A stretch of DNA of 64,000 bases from Amycolatopsis nivea (lineage in GTDB: Bacteria; Actinomycetota; Actinomycetes; Mycobacteriales; Pseudonocardiaceae). The translations under genes were made by a program, and so were the position numbers. The stretch spans positions 35,916 through 99,915 of the forward strand of contig NZ_SDLT01000008.1 in NCBI RefSeq assembly GCF_004522235.1, read 5' to 3'. A model generated the notes under the pieces. The model was not told the DNA's origin, did no database searches, and worked only from the letters and a program-made list of their open reading frames with translations. Shown here one piece after another: positions 35,682-44,357 of this stretch. How positions within the stretch are numbered: position 1 is the stretch's first letter; every line of letters starts with the position of its first letter.

Positions 35682-36952
35682 TGCACCACACCACGGGACA
35701 ACGCATCGCTGTCATCGGCAGCGGGGTCGCCGGCCTCACCGCCGCGTACCTGCTGCAGCGCCGCTACGAGGTTCTGCTGTTCGAGGCCGACGACCGGCTC
35801 GGCGGCCACGCCCACACGCACGACGTGCCGAGCGCGCACGGCGGGACGGTCGCCGTCGACTCCGGGTTCCTCGTCCACAACGAGCGCACCTACCCGACGC
35901 TGCTGCGGCTGTTCGGCGAACTCGGCGTCCGCACTCGCGAGACCGAGATGTCGATGAGCATCCGCTGCGACGGCTGCGGTCTGCAGTACGCCGGGGCGAA
36001 AGGCGTGCGCGGGTTGTTCGCGCAACGGAGCAATGCCGCGTCCACGCGCTACCTGCTCATGCTGGCCGAAGTGAAGCGGTTCCACCGGCACGCCGCACGA
36101 CTGCTGGCGCGCCCCGAGGCCGGCGACGTGCCGCTCGGCGCGTTCCTGGCGATCGGCGGATATTCGCGGTATTTCGTGGACCATTTCGTGCTGCCGCTCG
36201 TGTCGACCGTGTGGTCCGCCGATCGCACCGACACCATGCAGTATCCGGCGCGGTACCTGTTCGAATTCCTCCGCAACCACGGAATGCTCAGCGTGCGGAA
36301 TTCGCCGACGTGGCGGACGGTTGTCGGCGGTTCGCGGGAGTACGTCGAGCGGGCGGCCAAGCAGTTGACCGCGGTGCACTTGTCGACTCCCGTTCGCGCG
36401 GTGCGGCGGACCGCGCGCGGCGTCGAGGTGCGCGACGATGCCGACACGGCGCACCGGGTCGACCGAGTCGTGGTCGCGACGCACGCGGACCAAGCGTTGC
36501 GATTGTTGCCGGATCCCACTGCGGCCGAACAGAAGCTGCTCGGTGCTTTCCGCTACTCGCGCAACGAAGCTTGGCTGCACACCGATCCCGCCGTGCTGCC
36601 GACTGTGCCGGGTGCCCGGTCCTCCTGGAATTACCGGACCCCCGGCTGCGGGGCGGATCTGCGTGCTGTCCAAGTCACGTACGACCTGAATCGCTTGATG
36701 GGCCTCGACGAAGCGACGACGTACGCCGTCACCCTCAATCCGAGCGTCGGCCTCGATCCGGACGCGGTGGTCGCGAAAATGTCCTACGAGCATCCGGTTT
36801 ACACGCCGGAATCCGTTGCCGCGCAGCGGAACCTGGCGGAGTTGAACGACGGCGTCCTCGCCTACGCGGGCGCTTATCAAGGCTGGGGATTCCACGAGGA
36901 CGGCTGTTCCTCCGGCGTCCGCGCCGCGGCCAGTTTCGGGGTGACCTGGTGA
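35681..36952 (+). CDS. FAD-dependent amine oxidase-like protein
   Basis: A 423-residue flavoprotein. The dinucleotide-binding motif IAVIGSGVAGLTAAYLL is at the N-terminus, followed by LFEADDRLGGHAHTH and the substrate-domain sequences DSGFLVHNERTYPTLLRLF. The C-terminus ends with the FAD-contacting GAYQGWGFHEDGC. Homologous to the flavoprotein of the mycobacterial sigK locus. I chose the GTG at 35681 rather than the ATG at 35672, because that ATG overlaps the -10 box of the SigK-type promoter. It overlaps the DUF1365 gene by four bases. It may desaturate or reduce a lipid; this is inferred. Confidence 0.88.
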   Translation: MHHTTGQRIAVIGSGVAGLTAAYLLQRRYEVLLFEADDRLGGHAHTHDVPSAHGGTVAVDSGFLVHNERTYPTLLRLFGELGVRTRETEMSMSIRCDGCGLQYAGAKGVRGLFAQRSNAASTRYLLMLAEVKRFHRHAARLLARPEAGDVPLGAFLAIGGYSRYFVDHFVLPLVSTVWSADRTDTMQYPARYLFEFLRNHGMLSVRNSPTWRTVVGGSREYVERAAKQLTAVHLSTPVRAVRRTARGVEVRDDADTAHRVDRVVVATHADQALRLLPDPTAAEQKLLGAFRYSRNEAWLHTDPAVLPTVPGARSSWNYRTPGCGADLRAVQVTYDLNRLMGLDEATTYAVTLNPSVGLDPDAVVAKMSYEHPVYTPESVAAQRNLAELNDGVLAYAGAYQGWGFHEDGCSSGVRAAASFGVTW

Positions 36953-37680
36953 CCGCTCTCTACGACGCCACCGTCGCGCACGTCCGCCGGGCCGACCCGC
37001 CGTACTCCTTCGCGCACCGGATGTACCTGTGGCGGACCGAGCTCGACGACCTGCCGCGGCTGCCGTGGTGGCTCCGGCCGTTCGCGCGCTTCGACGGCCG
37101 CGACCACTTCGGCCGGGACGAACCCGGCGACATCCGGTCCAAACTGGACGCTTGGCTCGCGCACCGAGGGGTGGACTTGCGCGGCGGGCCGGTGACGATG
37201 CTCGCGTCGGCGCGCGTTCTCGGGTACGTGTTCAATCCGATCACGGTCTACTGGTGCCACACGCCGGACGGCGCGCTCGCCTGCGTGGTCGCCGAGGTGC
37301 ACAACACCTACGGCGGCCGGCACGCCTACCTGCTCCGGCCCGGCGAAGACCACGGGGCCCTCCGGACGGAGAAGGAGTTCTACGTGTCGCCGTTCCAGGA
37401 GATGGCGGGGGAGTACCGGATGCACCTGCCGCGGCCGGACGCGCTGCTGGCGTTGACCGTCGTCCTGCAGCACGACGGAGACGCCGCCCTGACCGCTACG
37501 CTGCGAGGAGTCCGCCGTCCGGTCGGGATCCGCACGCTCGCGCGCTTCCTGCTGGGCAGGCCGCTGCAGCCGCAGCGCGTCGCCGCGCTGATCCGCCGCC
37601 ACGGACTCGCGCTGTGGCGGCGCAAGGCCCCGCTCGCCGCCCGGACCGGACAGAACACGGCAGGAGCCCTCCATGGATGA
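36949..37680 (+). CDS. DUF1365 family protein
   Basis: A 243-residue DUF1365 protein. Family features: HVRRADPPYSFAHRMYLWRTELDDLP at the start, a VLGYVFNPITVYWCH core near residue 90, EVHNTYGGRHAYLL and KEFYVSPFQEMAGEYRMHLP. The function is unknown, but it almost always sits beside a FAD amine oxidase-like and a cyclopropane-synthase-like gene, so a shared lipid pathway is likely. GTG start overlapping the flavoprotein stop; it overlaps sigK by eight bases. Confidence 0.9.
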   Translation: MTALYDATVAHVRRADPPYSFAHRMYLWRTELDDLPRLPWWLRPFARFDGRDHFGRDEPGDIRSKLDAWLAHRGVDLRGGPVTMLASARVLGYVFNPITVYWCHTPDGALACVVAEVHNTYGGRHAYLLRPGEDHGALRTEKEFYVSPFQEMAGEYRMHLPRPDALLALTVVLQHDGDAALTATLRGVRRPVGIRTLARFLLGRPLQPQRVAALIRRHGLALWRRKAPLAARTGQNTAGALHG

Positions 37681-38266
37681 GAGCGCACGCCCGGCGGACC
37701 GGCTCTCGGCGGCGCCGCCGACGAGTGCCGAGGATTTGATGGCGCTGGTCGCGAAGGGGGACGAACGCGCCTTCGAACGGCTCTACGATCAGCTCGCCGG
37801 TCCCGTCTACGGGCTCGTCCGCCGCATCGTGCGGGACCCCGCGCAGTCCGAGGAGGTCGCGCAGGAGGTGCTCGTGGAGCTGTGGAAGACCGCGACGCGC
37901 TATTCGCCGGGGAAAGGCAGCGTCCTGAACTGGGCGATGACCCTCGCGCACCGCCGCGCGGTCGACCGGGTCAGGTCGGCGCGGGCGAGCACCGAACGCG
38001 AGCGGAAAGCGACCTTCGAGGCCGCGCGCGGGCGGCCGTTCGACGAGGTCGCCGAATCCGTCGCGACCCGGCTGGAACGCTCGCAGGTGCGGCGCTGCCT
38101 GAAGACGCTGACCGAATTGCAGCGGGAATCCGTCCTCCTGGCCTACTACCAGGGCTATACCTATCGCGAGGTCGCCGACGTGCTGGACACGCCGCAGGGG
38201 ACGGTCAAGACCAGACTGCGCGACGGGTTGATCCGGTTGCGCGACTGCCTGGGGGTGACGGCGTGA
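37673..38266 (+). CDS. sigK: ECF RNA polymerase sigma factor SigK
   Basis: A 197-residue ECF sigma factor. Region 2 covers residues about 28-95 (FERLYDQLAGPVYGLVRRIVRDP, EVAQEVLVELWKTATRYSPGKGS, NWAMTLAHRRAVDRVRS) and region 4 covers about 135-190 (LTELQRESVLLAYYQGYTYREVADVLDTPQGTVKTRLRDGL). The locus and the RskA neighbour identify it as SigK. It is translationally coupled to DUF1365 upstream and rskA downstream (GTGA). The CCGAAT-type promoter at 35681 implies that it drives its own operon. Confidence 0.93.
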   Translation: MDESARPADRLSAAPPTSAEDLMALVAKGDERAFERLYDQLAGPVYGLVRRIVRDPAQSEEVAQEVLVELWKTATRYSPGKGSVLNWAMTLAHRRAVDRVRSARASTERERKATFEAARGRPFDEVAESVATRLERSQVRRCLKTLTELQRESVLLAYYQGYTYREVADVLDTPQGTVKTRLRDGLIRLRDCLGVTA

Positions 38267-39024
38267 GCAGTCCGGAGATGCACACGTTGGCCGGCGCGTA
38301 CGCGCTCGACGCGCTGTCGGAGGTCGAGCGGGCCCAGTTCCGCCGTCACCTCGAACAGTGCGAGGCCTGCGCGCAGGAAGTACGGGAACTGAGCGAGACC
38401 GCGGCGCGGCTCGGCGCGGCGATGGACGAGCAGCCGCCGTCCGGTCTCAAGGACCGGGTGCTGGCGGAAATGCGCACGACGCGCCAGCTGCCGCCGCGGA
38501 CCGGCGCCGCGGAACCGCGTCCGCGCGGACCGCGTCGCTGGCCGATGCTGATCGCCGCCGCGGCGGCCGTCATCGGGCTCGCCCTGGCCGGCGTGTTCGG
38601 CGGGATCGCGCTGCACACCAGCAGCCAGCTGAACAGCGCACAGTCCGAATTGGACGCCGCGCGCGACCGCTACGCGCCGGTGGCCGAGCTGCTCGCCGCG
38701 CCGGACAGCCAGACGTCGCACGTCGCGTCGCCGCGCGGAGGCGGCGGGACCGTGGTGGTTTCGCGGAAGCTGGACCGCGTGATGTTCATGCAGTCCGGGC
38801 TGCCGCCGGTGCCGTCCGGGCAGGTGTACGAGGCGTGGCTGATGGGCCCGGAGCTCGCGCCGCGTCCGGCCGGTCTGCTGCCGGGCGGACCGTCGGGTTC
38901 GCTGGTGGTGGCGGACGGATTGGCCGGTGCGCAGCAGTTCGCGGTGAGCGTGGAGCAGGCGGGCGGGTCGCCGTCGGGGAAGCCGTCGAAGGACGTGGTC
39001 CTGGTCGCTTCGGTGCCCGCATAG
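38263..39024 (+). CDS. rskA: Anti-sigma-K factor RskA
   Basis: A 253-residue membrane anti-sigma factor. The cytosolic N-terminal domain (HTLAGAYALDALSEVERAQF) carries a ZAS-type HLEQCEAC motif (H-x3-C-x2-C). One membrane helix (PMLIAAAAAVIGLALAGVFGG) is near residues 95-116. The extracytoplasmic RskA domain ends GQVYEAWLMGPE and VAVSVEQAGGSPSGKPSKDV-like sequence, which is diagnostic. It holds SigK inactive at the membrane until regulated proteolysis. GTG start within the sigK stop. Confidence 0.93.
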   Translation: MSSPEMHTLAGAYALDALSEVERAQFRRHLEQCEACAQEVRELSETAARLGAAMDEQPPSGLKDRVLAEMRTTRQLPPRTGAAEPRPRGPRRWPMLIAAAAAVIGLALAGVFGGIALHTSSQLNSAQSELDAARDRYAPVAELLAAPDSQTSHVASPRGGGGTVVVSRKLDRVMFMQSGLPPVPSGQVYEAWLMGPELAPRPAGLLPGGPSGSLVVADGLAGAQQFAVSVEQAGGSPSGKPSKDVVLVASVPA

Positions 39025-39163
39025 CAGACCGCGCGCCGGGCCTCGCGGCGGGTTCCGGCCTTGCGCGCGGCTTCGCGTTGTGGCAAAACACCTTTGCCGC
39101 TCACGGCGTGGCTACTGGATTAGAGCTTGCGCGGCGCCTACCGTCCTGCCTTGACGCCGGTGG

Positions 39164-39252
39164 TTGACATAACTCTCACTCTCGGGTTGAGGTTGAGGGT
39201 TTCCGGCCCCGGCGGGCGGCATGTGCACATCACGATCAGGAAGGCGGACCCG
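39164..39252 (+). promoter_or_regulatory. ftsZ upstream region with TTGACA element
   Basis: TTGACA (39164-39169) is followed by an imperfect inverted repeat (AACTCTCACTCTCGGGTTGAGGTTGAG). The -10 is not clear at standard spacing. AGGAAGG precedes the ftsZ ATG. ftsZ therefore most likely has its own promoter, needed because ftsQ is far away. Confidence 0.45.
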
Positions 39253-40569
39253 ATGACGCCCCCGCACAACTACCTTGCGGTGATCAAGGTCGTCGGCATC
39301 GGCGGCGGCGGCGTGAACGCCGTGAACCGGATGATCGAGGTCGGCCTCAAGGGTGTCGAGTTCATCGCGGTGAACACCGACGCGCAGGCACTGCTCATGT
39401 CCGACGCCGACGTCAAGCTCGACATCGGCCGGGAACTCACCCGCGGACTCGGCGCCGGAGCCGCCCCCGAGGTGGGGCAGAAGGCGGCCGAGGACCACCG
39501 CGAGGAAATCGAAGAGGTCATCAAGGGCGCCGACATGGTGTTCGTGACCGCGGGCGAGGGCGGCGGCACCGGCACCGGCGGCGCGCCGGTCGTCGCGCAG
39601 ATCGCCCGCAAGCTCGGCGCGCTCACGATCGGCGTGGTGACCCGCCCGTTCACCTTCGAGGGCAAACGCCGCGGCAAGCAGGCCGAGGACGGCATCCAGC
39701 AGCTGCGCAACGAGTGCGACACGCTGATCGTGATCCCGAACGACCGGCTGCTGCAGCTCGGCGACATCGGCGTGTCCTTGATGGACGCGTTCCGCTCCGC
39801 CGACGAGGTGCTGCTCTCCGGTGTCCAGGGCATCACCGACCTGATCACCACGCCGGGTCTGATCAACCTGGACTTCGCCGACGTCAAGAGCGTCATGTCC
39901 GGCGCGGGCTCCGCGCTGATGGGCATCGGCTCCGCGCGCGGGGAGGGACGGGCGATACAGGCGGCGGAGAAGGCGATCAACTCGCCGCTGCTGGAAGCGT
40001 CGATGGACGGGGCGCACGGCGCGCTGCTGTCCATCGCGGGCGGATCGGACCTCGGGCTGTTCGAGATCAACGAGGCCGCGTCGCTCGTGCAGGAATCGGC
40101 GCACCCGGACGCGAACATCATCTTCGGCACGATCATCGACGACTCCCTCGGCGACGAGGTCCGCGTCACGGTGATCGCGGCCGGCTTCGACGCGGGAGCG
40201 CCCACCCACAAGAAACTCGACCCGCCCGCGTTCGGCGGCAAACAGGGCAACGGCACCGCGTCCGCCGCGGCGGGCCAGGTCGGCGGCGGTTCGGCCGCGC
40301 AGACCCCGCCGCAGACCGGGGCCACTCCGGTGCCGCCCGCGGGCAGCTCCGGCTACCCGGTCGCGCCGCCGCGGACCCCGCCCTCAGGCCTGCCGCAGCC
40401 GGGCACCGGCACCCCGCCGGGCGGCCTTCCCCAGCCGGGCGGCGGCTCGCGGGGGTATTCGCCGATCGGTTCCGGTTCCGCGACGGGCGGTCTGCCGAGC
40501 CGCCCGACGACGGTGCACGACGACCCGACCGACGACGACGTCGACGTGCCCCCGTTCATGCGGCGGTAA
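39253..40569 (+). CDS. ftsZ: Cell division GTPase FtsZ
   Basis: A 438-residue tubulin-like GTPase that forms the Z-ring. The N-terminus reads [22 protein letters not shown], the tubulin signature [13 protein letters not shown] is near residue 105, the T7 loop [12 protein letters not shown] near residue 210, and a long Gly/Pro-rich linker leads to the conserved C-terminal peptide [11 protein letters not shown] that binds SepF and FtsW. ATG at 39253; the frame stays open upstream into the promoter region. Separated from ftsQ by the SigK block. Confidence 0.98.
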   Translation: MTPPHNYLAVIKVVGIGGGGVNAVNRMIEVGLKGVEFIAVNTDAQALLMSDADVKLDIGRELTRGLGAGAAPEVGQKAAEDHREEIEEVIKGADMVFVTAGEGGGTGTGGAPVVAQIARKLGALTIGVVTRPFTFEGKRRGKQAEDGIQQLRNECDTLIVIPNDRLLQLGDIGVSLMDAFRSADEVLLSGVQGITDLITTPGLINLDFADVKSVMSGAGSALMGIGSARGEGRAIQAAEKAINSPLLEASMDGAHGALLSIAGGSDLGLFEINEAASLVQESAHPDANIIFGTIIDDSLGDEVRVTVIAAGFDAGAPTHKKLDPPAFGGKQGNGTASAAAGQVGGGSAAQTPPQTGATPVPPAGSSGYPVAPPRTPPSGLPQPGTGTPPGGLPQPGGGSRGYSPIGSGSATGGLPSRPTTVHDDPTDDDVDVPPFMRR

Positions 40570-40587
40570 GCAAGGACTCGCGAGCAG

Positions 40588-40616
40588 CGGCCGCCCCGAT
40601 CTGTCCGGGGCGGCCG
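40588..40616 (+). terminator. Terminator-like hairpin after ftsZ
   Basis: Perfect 11-bp arms CGGCCGCCCCG (40588-40598) and CGGGGCGGCCG (40606-40616) with a 7-base loop, 18 bases after the ftsZ stop. There is no long T tract. Confidence 0.65.
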
Positions 40617-40632
40617 TTGCCGTGTCCGGACC

Positions 40633-40680
40633 TTCGTGGGTGTTGGTGCCGGTTCTCGCCGGGGCCGCCGCTCGCGACGC
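40633..40680. repeat. Dispersed palindrome, GCCGGTTCTC family, copy 5
   Basis: TTCGTGGGTGTTGGTGCCGG and GGGGCCGCCGCTCGCGACG surround GTTCTCG. It lies after the ftsZ hairpin and is the plus-oriented member of an opposed pair with copy 6. Confidence 0.65.
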
Positions 40681-40716
40681 CGTCTGGCGGTGCGGAACCT
40701 CGGGACTTCCGTGGGT

Positions 40717-40763
40717 CTCGTGCGCAATGGCTCCGGCGAGAACCGGCATCGCCGCTCGCGAGA
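40717..40763. repeat. Dispersed palindrome, GCCGGTTCTC family, copy 6
   Basis: CTCGTGCGCAATGGCTCCGG and CCGGCATCGCCGCTCGCGAG surround CGAGAA. The tip has the opposite orientation to copy 5, 37 bases away, just upstream of pgeF. Confidence 0.7.
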
Positions 40764-40804
40764 CTCGCCTCAGCGGCCGCCGCGGTTTTTGGCAGGATGG
40801 CGGG

Positions 40805-41518
40805 GTGCGAGTACGACGAGTGGTCACGACCAGGGCGGGCGGGGCTTCCCGGCCGCCGTACGAGAGTTTCAACCTCGGCGACCACGTCGGCGACGACGCG
40901 GGCGACGTCTACGCCAACCGCAAGCGGCTGGCGTCCGAACTCGGTCTCGCCGAGGACAAGCTGGCCTGGATGGAGCAGGTGCACGGCCGCACCGCGACCG
41001 TCGTGGACGGCACCGAGACCGCCGCGGCCGAAGCGACTGACGCGCTGGTGACCGACCGTCCTGGCGTCGCGCTCGTGGTGCTGGTCGCGGACTGCGTCCC
41101 GGTGCTCATGGCGGATCCGGAAGCGGGCGTCGTCGCCGCGGTGCACGCGGGCCGGGTCGGCGCGCGCGTCGGCGTGGTTCCCGCCGCGCTGGAGGCGATG
41201 CGCGATCTCGGCGCCGAACCGGGCCGCGTCGAGGCGCTGCTGGGCCCGGCCATTTGCGGCGACTGCTACGAGGTCCCGGCCGCGATGGCCGCGGACGTCG
41301 AGAAACACCTGCCCGGCAGCGCGTGCAAAACGCGCAAGGCCACGACCGGTCTTGACCTGCGCGCCGGGCTCTGGCAGCAGCTGGCCGACCTCGGCGTCGG
41401 ACGCGTCGGCGCGGATCCGCGCTGCACGGCGGAGGACAAGACGTTGTTCAGCTTCCGCCGCGACGGCACCACCGGCCGCATCGCCGGCATCACCTGGCTT
41501 GAAGAGGAGAAAGCGTGA
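40805..41518 (+). CDS. pgeF: Peptidoglycan editing factor PgeF (laccase-domain, DUF152)
   Basis: A 237-residue DUF152/YfiH protein. Family motifs: RRVVTTRAGGASRPPYESFNLGDHVGD at the N-terminus, KLAWMEQVHGRTATVVDG with the metal-binding His near residue 62, LVVLVADCVPVLMADPE with the conserved Cys, AAVHAGRVGARVGVV with the second His, and GPAICGDCYEVP. Homologues hydrolyse wrongly incorporated L-Ser from muropeptides or act on purine nucleosides. A CAGGAT box six bases before the GTG suggests a leaderless start. It overlaps yggS by four bases. Confidence 0.9.
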   Translation: MRVRRVVTTRAGGASRPPYESFNLGDHVGDDAGDVYANRKRLASELGLAEDKLAWMEQVHGRTATVVDGTETAAAEATDALVTDRPGVALVVLVADCVPVLMADPEAGVVAAVHAGRVGARVGVVPAALEAMRDLGAEPGRVEALLGPAICGDCYEVPAAMAADVEKHLPGSACKTRKATTGLDLRAGLWQQLADLGVGRVGADPRCTAEDKTLFSFRRDGTTGRIAGITWLEEEKA

Positions 41519-42258
41519 CCGAGGACCCGGCAGAGAAGCGGCGGGCGGAGCTGGCGGCGGCGCTGGCCGCGGTCGAGGAACGCATCGCGAACGCCTGCGC
41601 CGAGGCCGGCCGTTCCCGCGACGAGGTGCGGTTGCTGGGCGTCACCAAGACCTTCCCGGCGAGCGACGCCGCGCTGCTGACCGACCTCGGGCTGCTGAAC
41701 CTCGCCGAGAACCGCGACCAGGAAGCCGGTCCGAAGGCCGCCGAGGTCGCGCAGCTGCGCCCGGACGCCGCGCCGCGCTGGCACATGGTCGGGCGGCTGC
41801 AGCGGAACAAGGCGCGTTCGGTCGTGCGCTGGGCGGTCGAGGTCCAGTCGGTCGATTCGGCGCGGCTCGCCGACGCGCTCGCCCGCGCGGTCGCCGCCGC
41901 GCAGGAGGCGGGCGAGCGGACCGGACCGCTCGACGTCCTGGTCCAGGTGAGCCTCGACGGCGACGTCGCGCGCGGCGGGACCCCGCTCGAGGAGCTCGAC
42001 GCCCTCGCCGACCGCATCGCCCACACGGGGGAGCTGCGACTGCGAGGCGTGATGGCGGTGGCCCCGTTAGGGGAGGACCCGGGCACTGCTTTTGCCCGCC
42101 TGTCCCACGCAGCGGAAAGAGTCCGCGCCCGGCATCCCGAAGCGGCTGACGTGTCCGCCGGAATGAGCCATGATCTGGACCAGGCGATCCGGCACGGCTC
42201 GACGTGTGTGCGTGTCGGAACCGCGTTGCTCGGCGGGCGCGGTTTAGCCTCGCCGTAG
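41515..42258 (+). CDS. yggS: YggS family PLP homeostasis protein
   Basis: A 247-residue PLP-binding protein (PLPBP/YggS/YlmE). The PLP lysine lies in LLGVTKTFPASDAALL (Lys near residue 45), followed by LLNLAENRDQEAGPKAAEV, RWHMVGRLQRNKARSVV and VDSARLADAL. LSHAAERVR and MSHDLDQAIRHGSTCVRVGTALLG close the barrel. It buffers free pyridoxal phosphate. GTG start coupled to pgeF (GTGA). Its place between ftsZ and sepF is standard in actinobacteria. Confidence 0.95.
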   Translation: MTEDPAEKRRAELAAALAAVEERIANACAEAGRSRDEVRLLGVTKTFPASDAALLTDLGLLNLAENRDQEAGPKAAEVAQLRPDAAPRWHMVGRLQRNKARSVVRWAVEVQSVDSARLADALARAVAAAQEAGERTGPLDVLVQVSLDGDVARGGTPLEELDALADRIAHTGELRLRGVMAVAPLGEDPGTAFARLSHAAERVRARHPEAADVSAGMSHDLDQAIRHGSTCVRVGTALLGGRGLASP

Positions 42259-42339
42259 GGAGTCCGCCCGGTGGTCACGTTTCGTGTCCGGCCGGGCGGG
42301 GCACAACGGTGCGGGAGCGGCAAGGGCTAGGGAGAGGCT

Positions 42340-42912
42340 ATGAGCGCGCTGCAGAAGCTGAAGGCCTACTTCGGGATGGTGCCCGCGGACGAAGACGGCT
42401 ACGACGACGGTTACGACGACTACGACGACGGCTACGACCAGCCGCCGGCGCGGTCCCGGGCGCGCTACCGCGACGTCGAAGAGGCTTACGACGAACCGGC
42501 CGCGCGCGTGCGGTCCCGGTCGATGGCGGCCGAGCCGGCGACGCACGGCGCGCTCGCCGTGGACCGCCAGCCGGAGCCGGTCGCCCGGCTGCGCCCGGTC
42601 GCCGAACCGGTCGCCGCGCCGGCGAGGGACCCGCTCAGCCGGATCACCACGCTGCACCCGACGAGCTACATCGAGGCGCGGGCGATCGGCGAGCACTACC
42701 GCGAGGGCATCCCGGTGATCATCAACCTCACCGAGATGGACAACGCGGACGCCAAGCGGATCGTGGACTTCGCGGCGGGCCTGGCGTTCGCCGTGCGGGG
42801 GTCGATGGACAAGGTCACCAACAAGGTGTTCCTTCTCTCACCGCCCGACGTGGACGTGACCGCCGAGGACCGCAGGCGGATCGCCGAGGGCGGATTGTTC
42901 CTGCGCGGGTGA
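42340..42912 (+). CDS. sepF: Cell division protein SepF
   Basis: A 190-residue FtsZ membrane tether. The N-terminal amphipathic helix MSALQKLKAYFGMV inserts in the membrane; a Tyr/Asp/Gly-rich linker (repeats of GYDDGYDD) and a disordered Arg/Ala segment follow. The SepF core starts at RITTLHPTSYIEARAIGEHY near residue 105 and includes VIINLTEMDNADAKRIVDFAAGL and KVFLLSPPDVDV. It binds the FtsZ C-terminal peptide. Confidence 0.96.
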   Translation: MSALQKLKAYFGMVPADEDGYDDGYDDYDDGYDQPPARSRARYRDVEEAYDEPAARVRSRSMAAEPATHGALAVDRQPEPVARLRPVAEPVAAPARDPLSRITTLHPTSYIEARAIGEHYREGIPVIINLTEMDNADAKRIVDFAAGLAFAVRGSMDKVTNKVFLLSPPDVDVTAEDRRRIAEGGLFLRG

Positions 42913-43018
42913 ACGGGCACGGACCGCTGGGCGCAGCCAGACGTGATTTTGTCGACTATGTCGCCCTCAGGGCGACTGGTCGCGCCCAATCCGGCCGTCC
43001 CCCGCTAGAGTGGTCGCC

Positions 43019-43300
43019 GTGAATGCTGTGTGGCTTGCGATCTGGTACGTGCTGTTTGCCTTCTGGCTGCTGCTCACGGCCCGGATCGTGGTCGAGCTCG
43101 TGCGGACTTTCGCACGGGAATGGCGTCCCGCCGGAGGGGTTGCGGTGACGCTCGAGACCATCTACACAGTGACCGACCCGCCGGTGCGGTTGTTCCGCAG
43201 GATCATTCCGATGGTCCGGATCGGCGGCGTAGGACTGGACTTGTCGATTATGGTGCTGCTGTTGGTTGTGTTCTTCGCGATGCAACTGACACCCAGGTGA
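43019..43300 (+). CDS. YggT family membrane protein
   Basis: A 93-residue protein with two membrane helices (WYVLFAFWLLLTARIVVELV at the start and LDLSIMVLLLVVFFAMQL at the end). The YggT core FRRIIPMVRIGGVGLDLS lies between, with a short loop containing LETIYTVTDPPVRLF. TAGAGT (43006-43011) ends seven bases before the GTG at 43019, so that start, and a leaderless mRNA, are preferred over the GTG at 43010. It sits in the usual sepF-yggT-divIVA order; the function is poorly defined. Confidence 0.88.
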   Translation: MNAVWLAIWYVLFAFWLLLTARIVVELVRTFAREWRPAGGVAVTLETIYTVTDPPVRLFRRIIPMVRIGGVGLDLSIMVLLLVVFFAMQLTPR

Positions 43301-43353
43301 TCGGGGAAAACCCGGGTGTGTCCTGCAGGCCATGGAGTGCGTGAGGTGATCTG

Positions 43354-44205
43354 ATGTCGTTGACCCCCGCTGACGTGCATAACGTCGCGTTCAGCAAGCC
43401 GCCCATCGGCAAGAGGGGCTACAACGAGGACGAGGTGGACGCGTTCCTCGACCTGGTGGAGACCGAGCTTGCCCGGTTGATCGAGGACAACAACGAGCTG
43501 CGCCAGCAGGTCGAGCAGCTCGACTCCGAGCTCGAGTCGACCCGCTCGGAGCTCGAGAACGCGAAGGTCGCCGGCCCGCCGCCGGGCCGCGACCCCGAGC
43601 CGTCGCGGCGGCTCGCCCCGGTTCCGCCGCCCGCTTCGGCGATGGAGCAGACCCAGGCGCACTCGATGGTCCCCGACAGCGGCGAGCCGAACGTGCAGGC
43701 CGCCAAGGTGCTCGGCCTGGCGCAGGAGATGGCCGACCGGCTCACCGCCGAGGCGAAGACCGAGTCCGACGGGATGCTGGCGGAGGCGCGGACCAAGTCC
43801 GAGCAGCTGCTGTCCGATGCCCGGGCGAAGTCCGACTCGATGGTGAACGAGGCGCGCACCCGCGCCGAGACGATGCTGAACGACGCGCGCACGCGCGCCG
43901 AGACGCTGGAGCGCCAGGCGCGCGACAAGGCGACCACCATGGAACGCGAGTCGCAGCGCAAGTACACCGAGACGATGAACAACCTGAACGCCGAAAAGGG
44001 CGCTCTGGGCAAGAAGATCGAAGAACTCCGCACGATCGAGCGCGAATACCGCACCCGGCTGCGCGGATTCCTCGAGTCCCAGCTGCGCGAGCTCGACGAC
44101 CGCGGCTCCGCGGCCCCGGCGTCGGCCTCTTCCGGTTCGAGCCAGTCCTCGACCGGCAGCAGCGGTCAGGGCTACTCGTTCGGCCCGCGCGCCGAGGCCG
44201 GCTGA
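43354..44205 (+). CDS. wag31: DivIVA/Wag31 polar growth protein
   Basis: A 283-residue coiled-coil protein. The N-terminal lipid-binding domain starts [34 protein letters not shown], which marks DivIVA. A short coiled coil follows, then a Pro-rich linker (residues about 75-100), then a long coiled coil from 110 to about 250 with repeated [24 protein letters not shown] heptads, and a Ser-rich tail. It recruits the elongation machinery to curved poles. It is followed by a clear terminator. Confidence 0.97.
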   Translation: MSLTPADVHNVAFSKPPIGKRGYNEDEVDAFLDLVETELARLIEDNNELRQQVEQLDSELESTRSELENAKVAGPPPGRDPEPSRRLAPVPPPASAMEQTQAHSMVPDSGEPNVQAAKVLGLAQEMADRLTAEAKTESDGMLAEARTKSEQLLSDARAKSDSMVNEARTRAETMLNDARTRAETLERQARDKATTMERESQRKYTETMNNLNAEKGALGKKIEELRTIEREYRTRLRGFLESQLRELDDRGSAAPASASSGSSQSSTGSSGQGYSFGPRAEAG

Positions 44206-44220
44206 CCCACCGCCGTACGC

Positions 44221-44256
44221 ACCCCGCCGGAAGACCTTCCGACCCGGCGGGGTTTC
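44221..44256 (+). terminator. Terminator after wag31
   Basis: ACCCCGCCGG (44221-44230) pairs perfectly with CCGGCGGGGT (44244-44253), followed by TT. This is the end of the dcw-type gene block. Confidence 0.75.
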
Positions 44257-44357
44257 GGCGTGTCCGGGTCCGGTTCCCGCCACGGTGGGGCATCGGCGGA
44301 GCACGCCGCGTGGGCGGGTCGCGCCCGGTTGGCGGGCCGCGCGTGTTGTAATTCAGC

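Noticed and set aside
30311..39252. Mobile-element insertion (genomic island) with integrase between ftsQ and ftsZ
   Set aside because: No integrase, transposase, tRNA or clear direct repeats at the ends were found. The block is noted as a synteny break, not as a mobile element.
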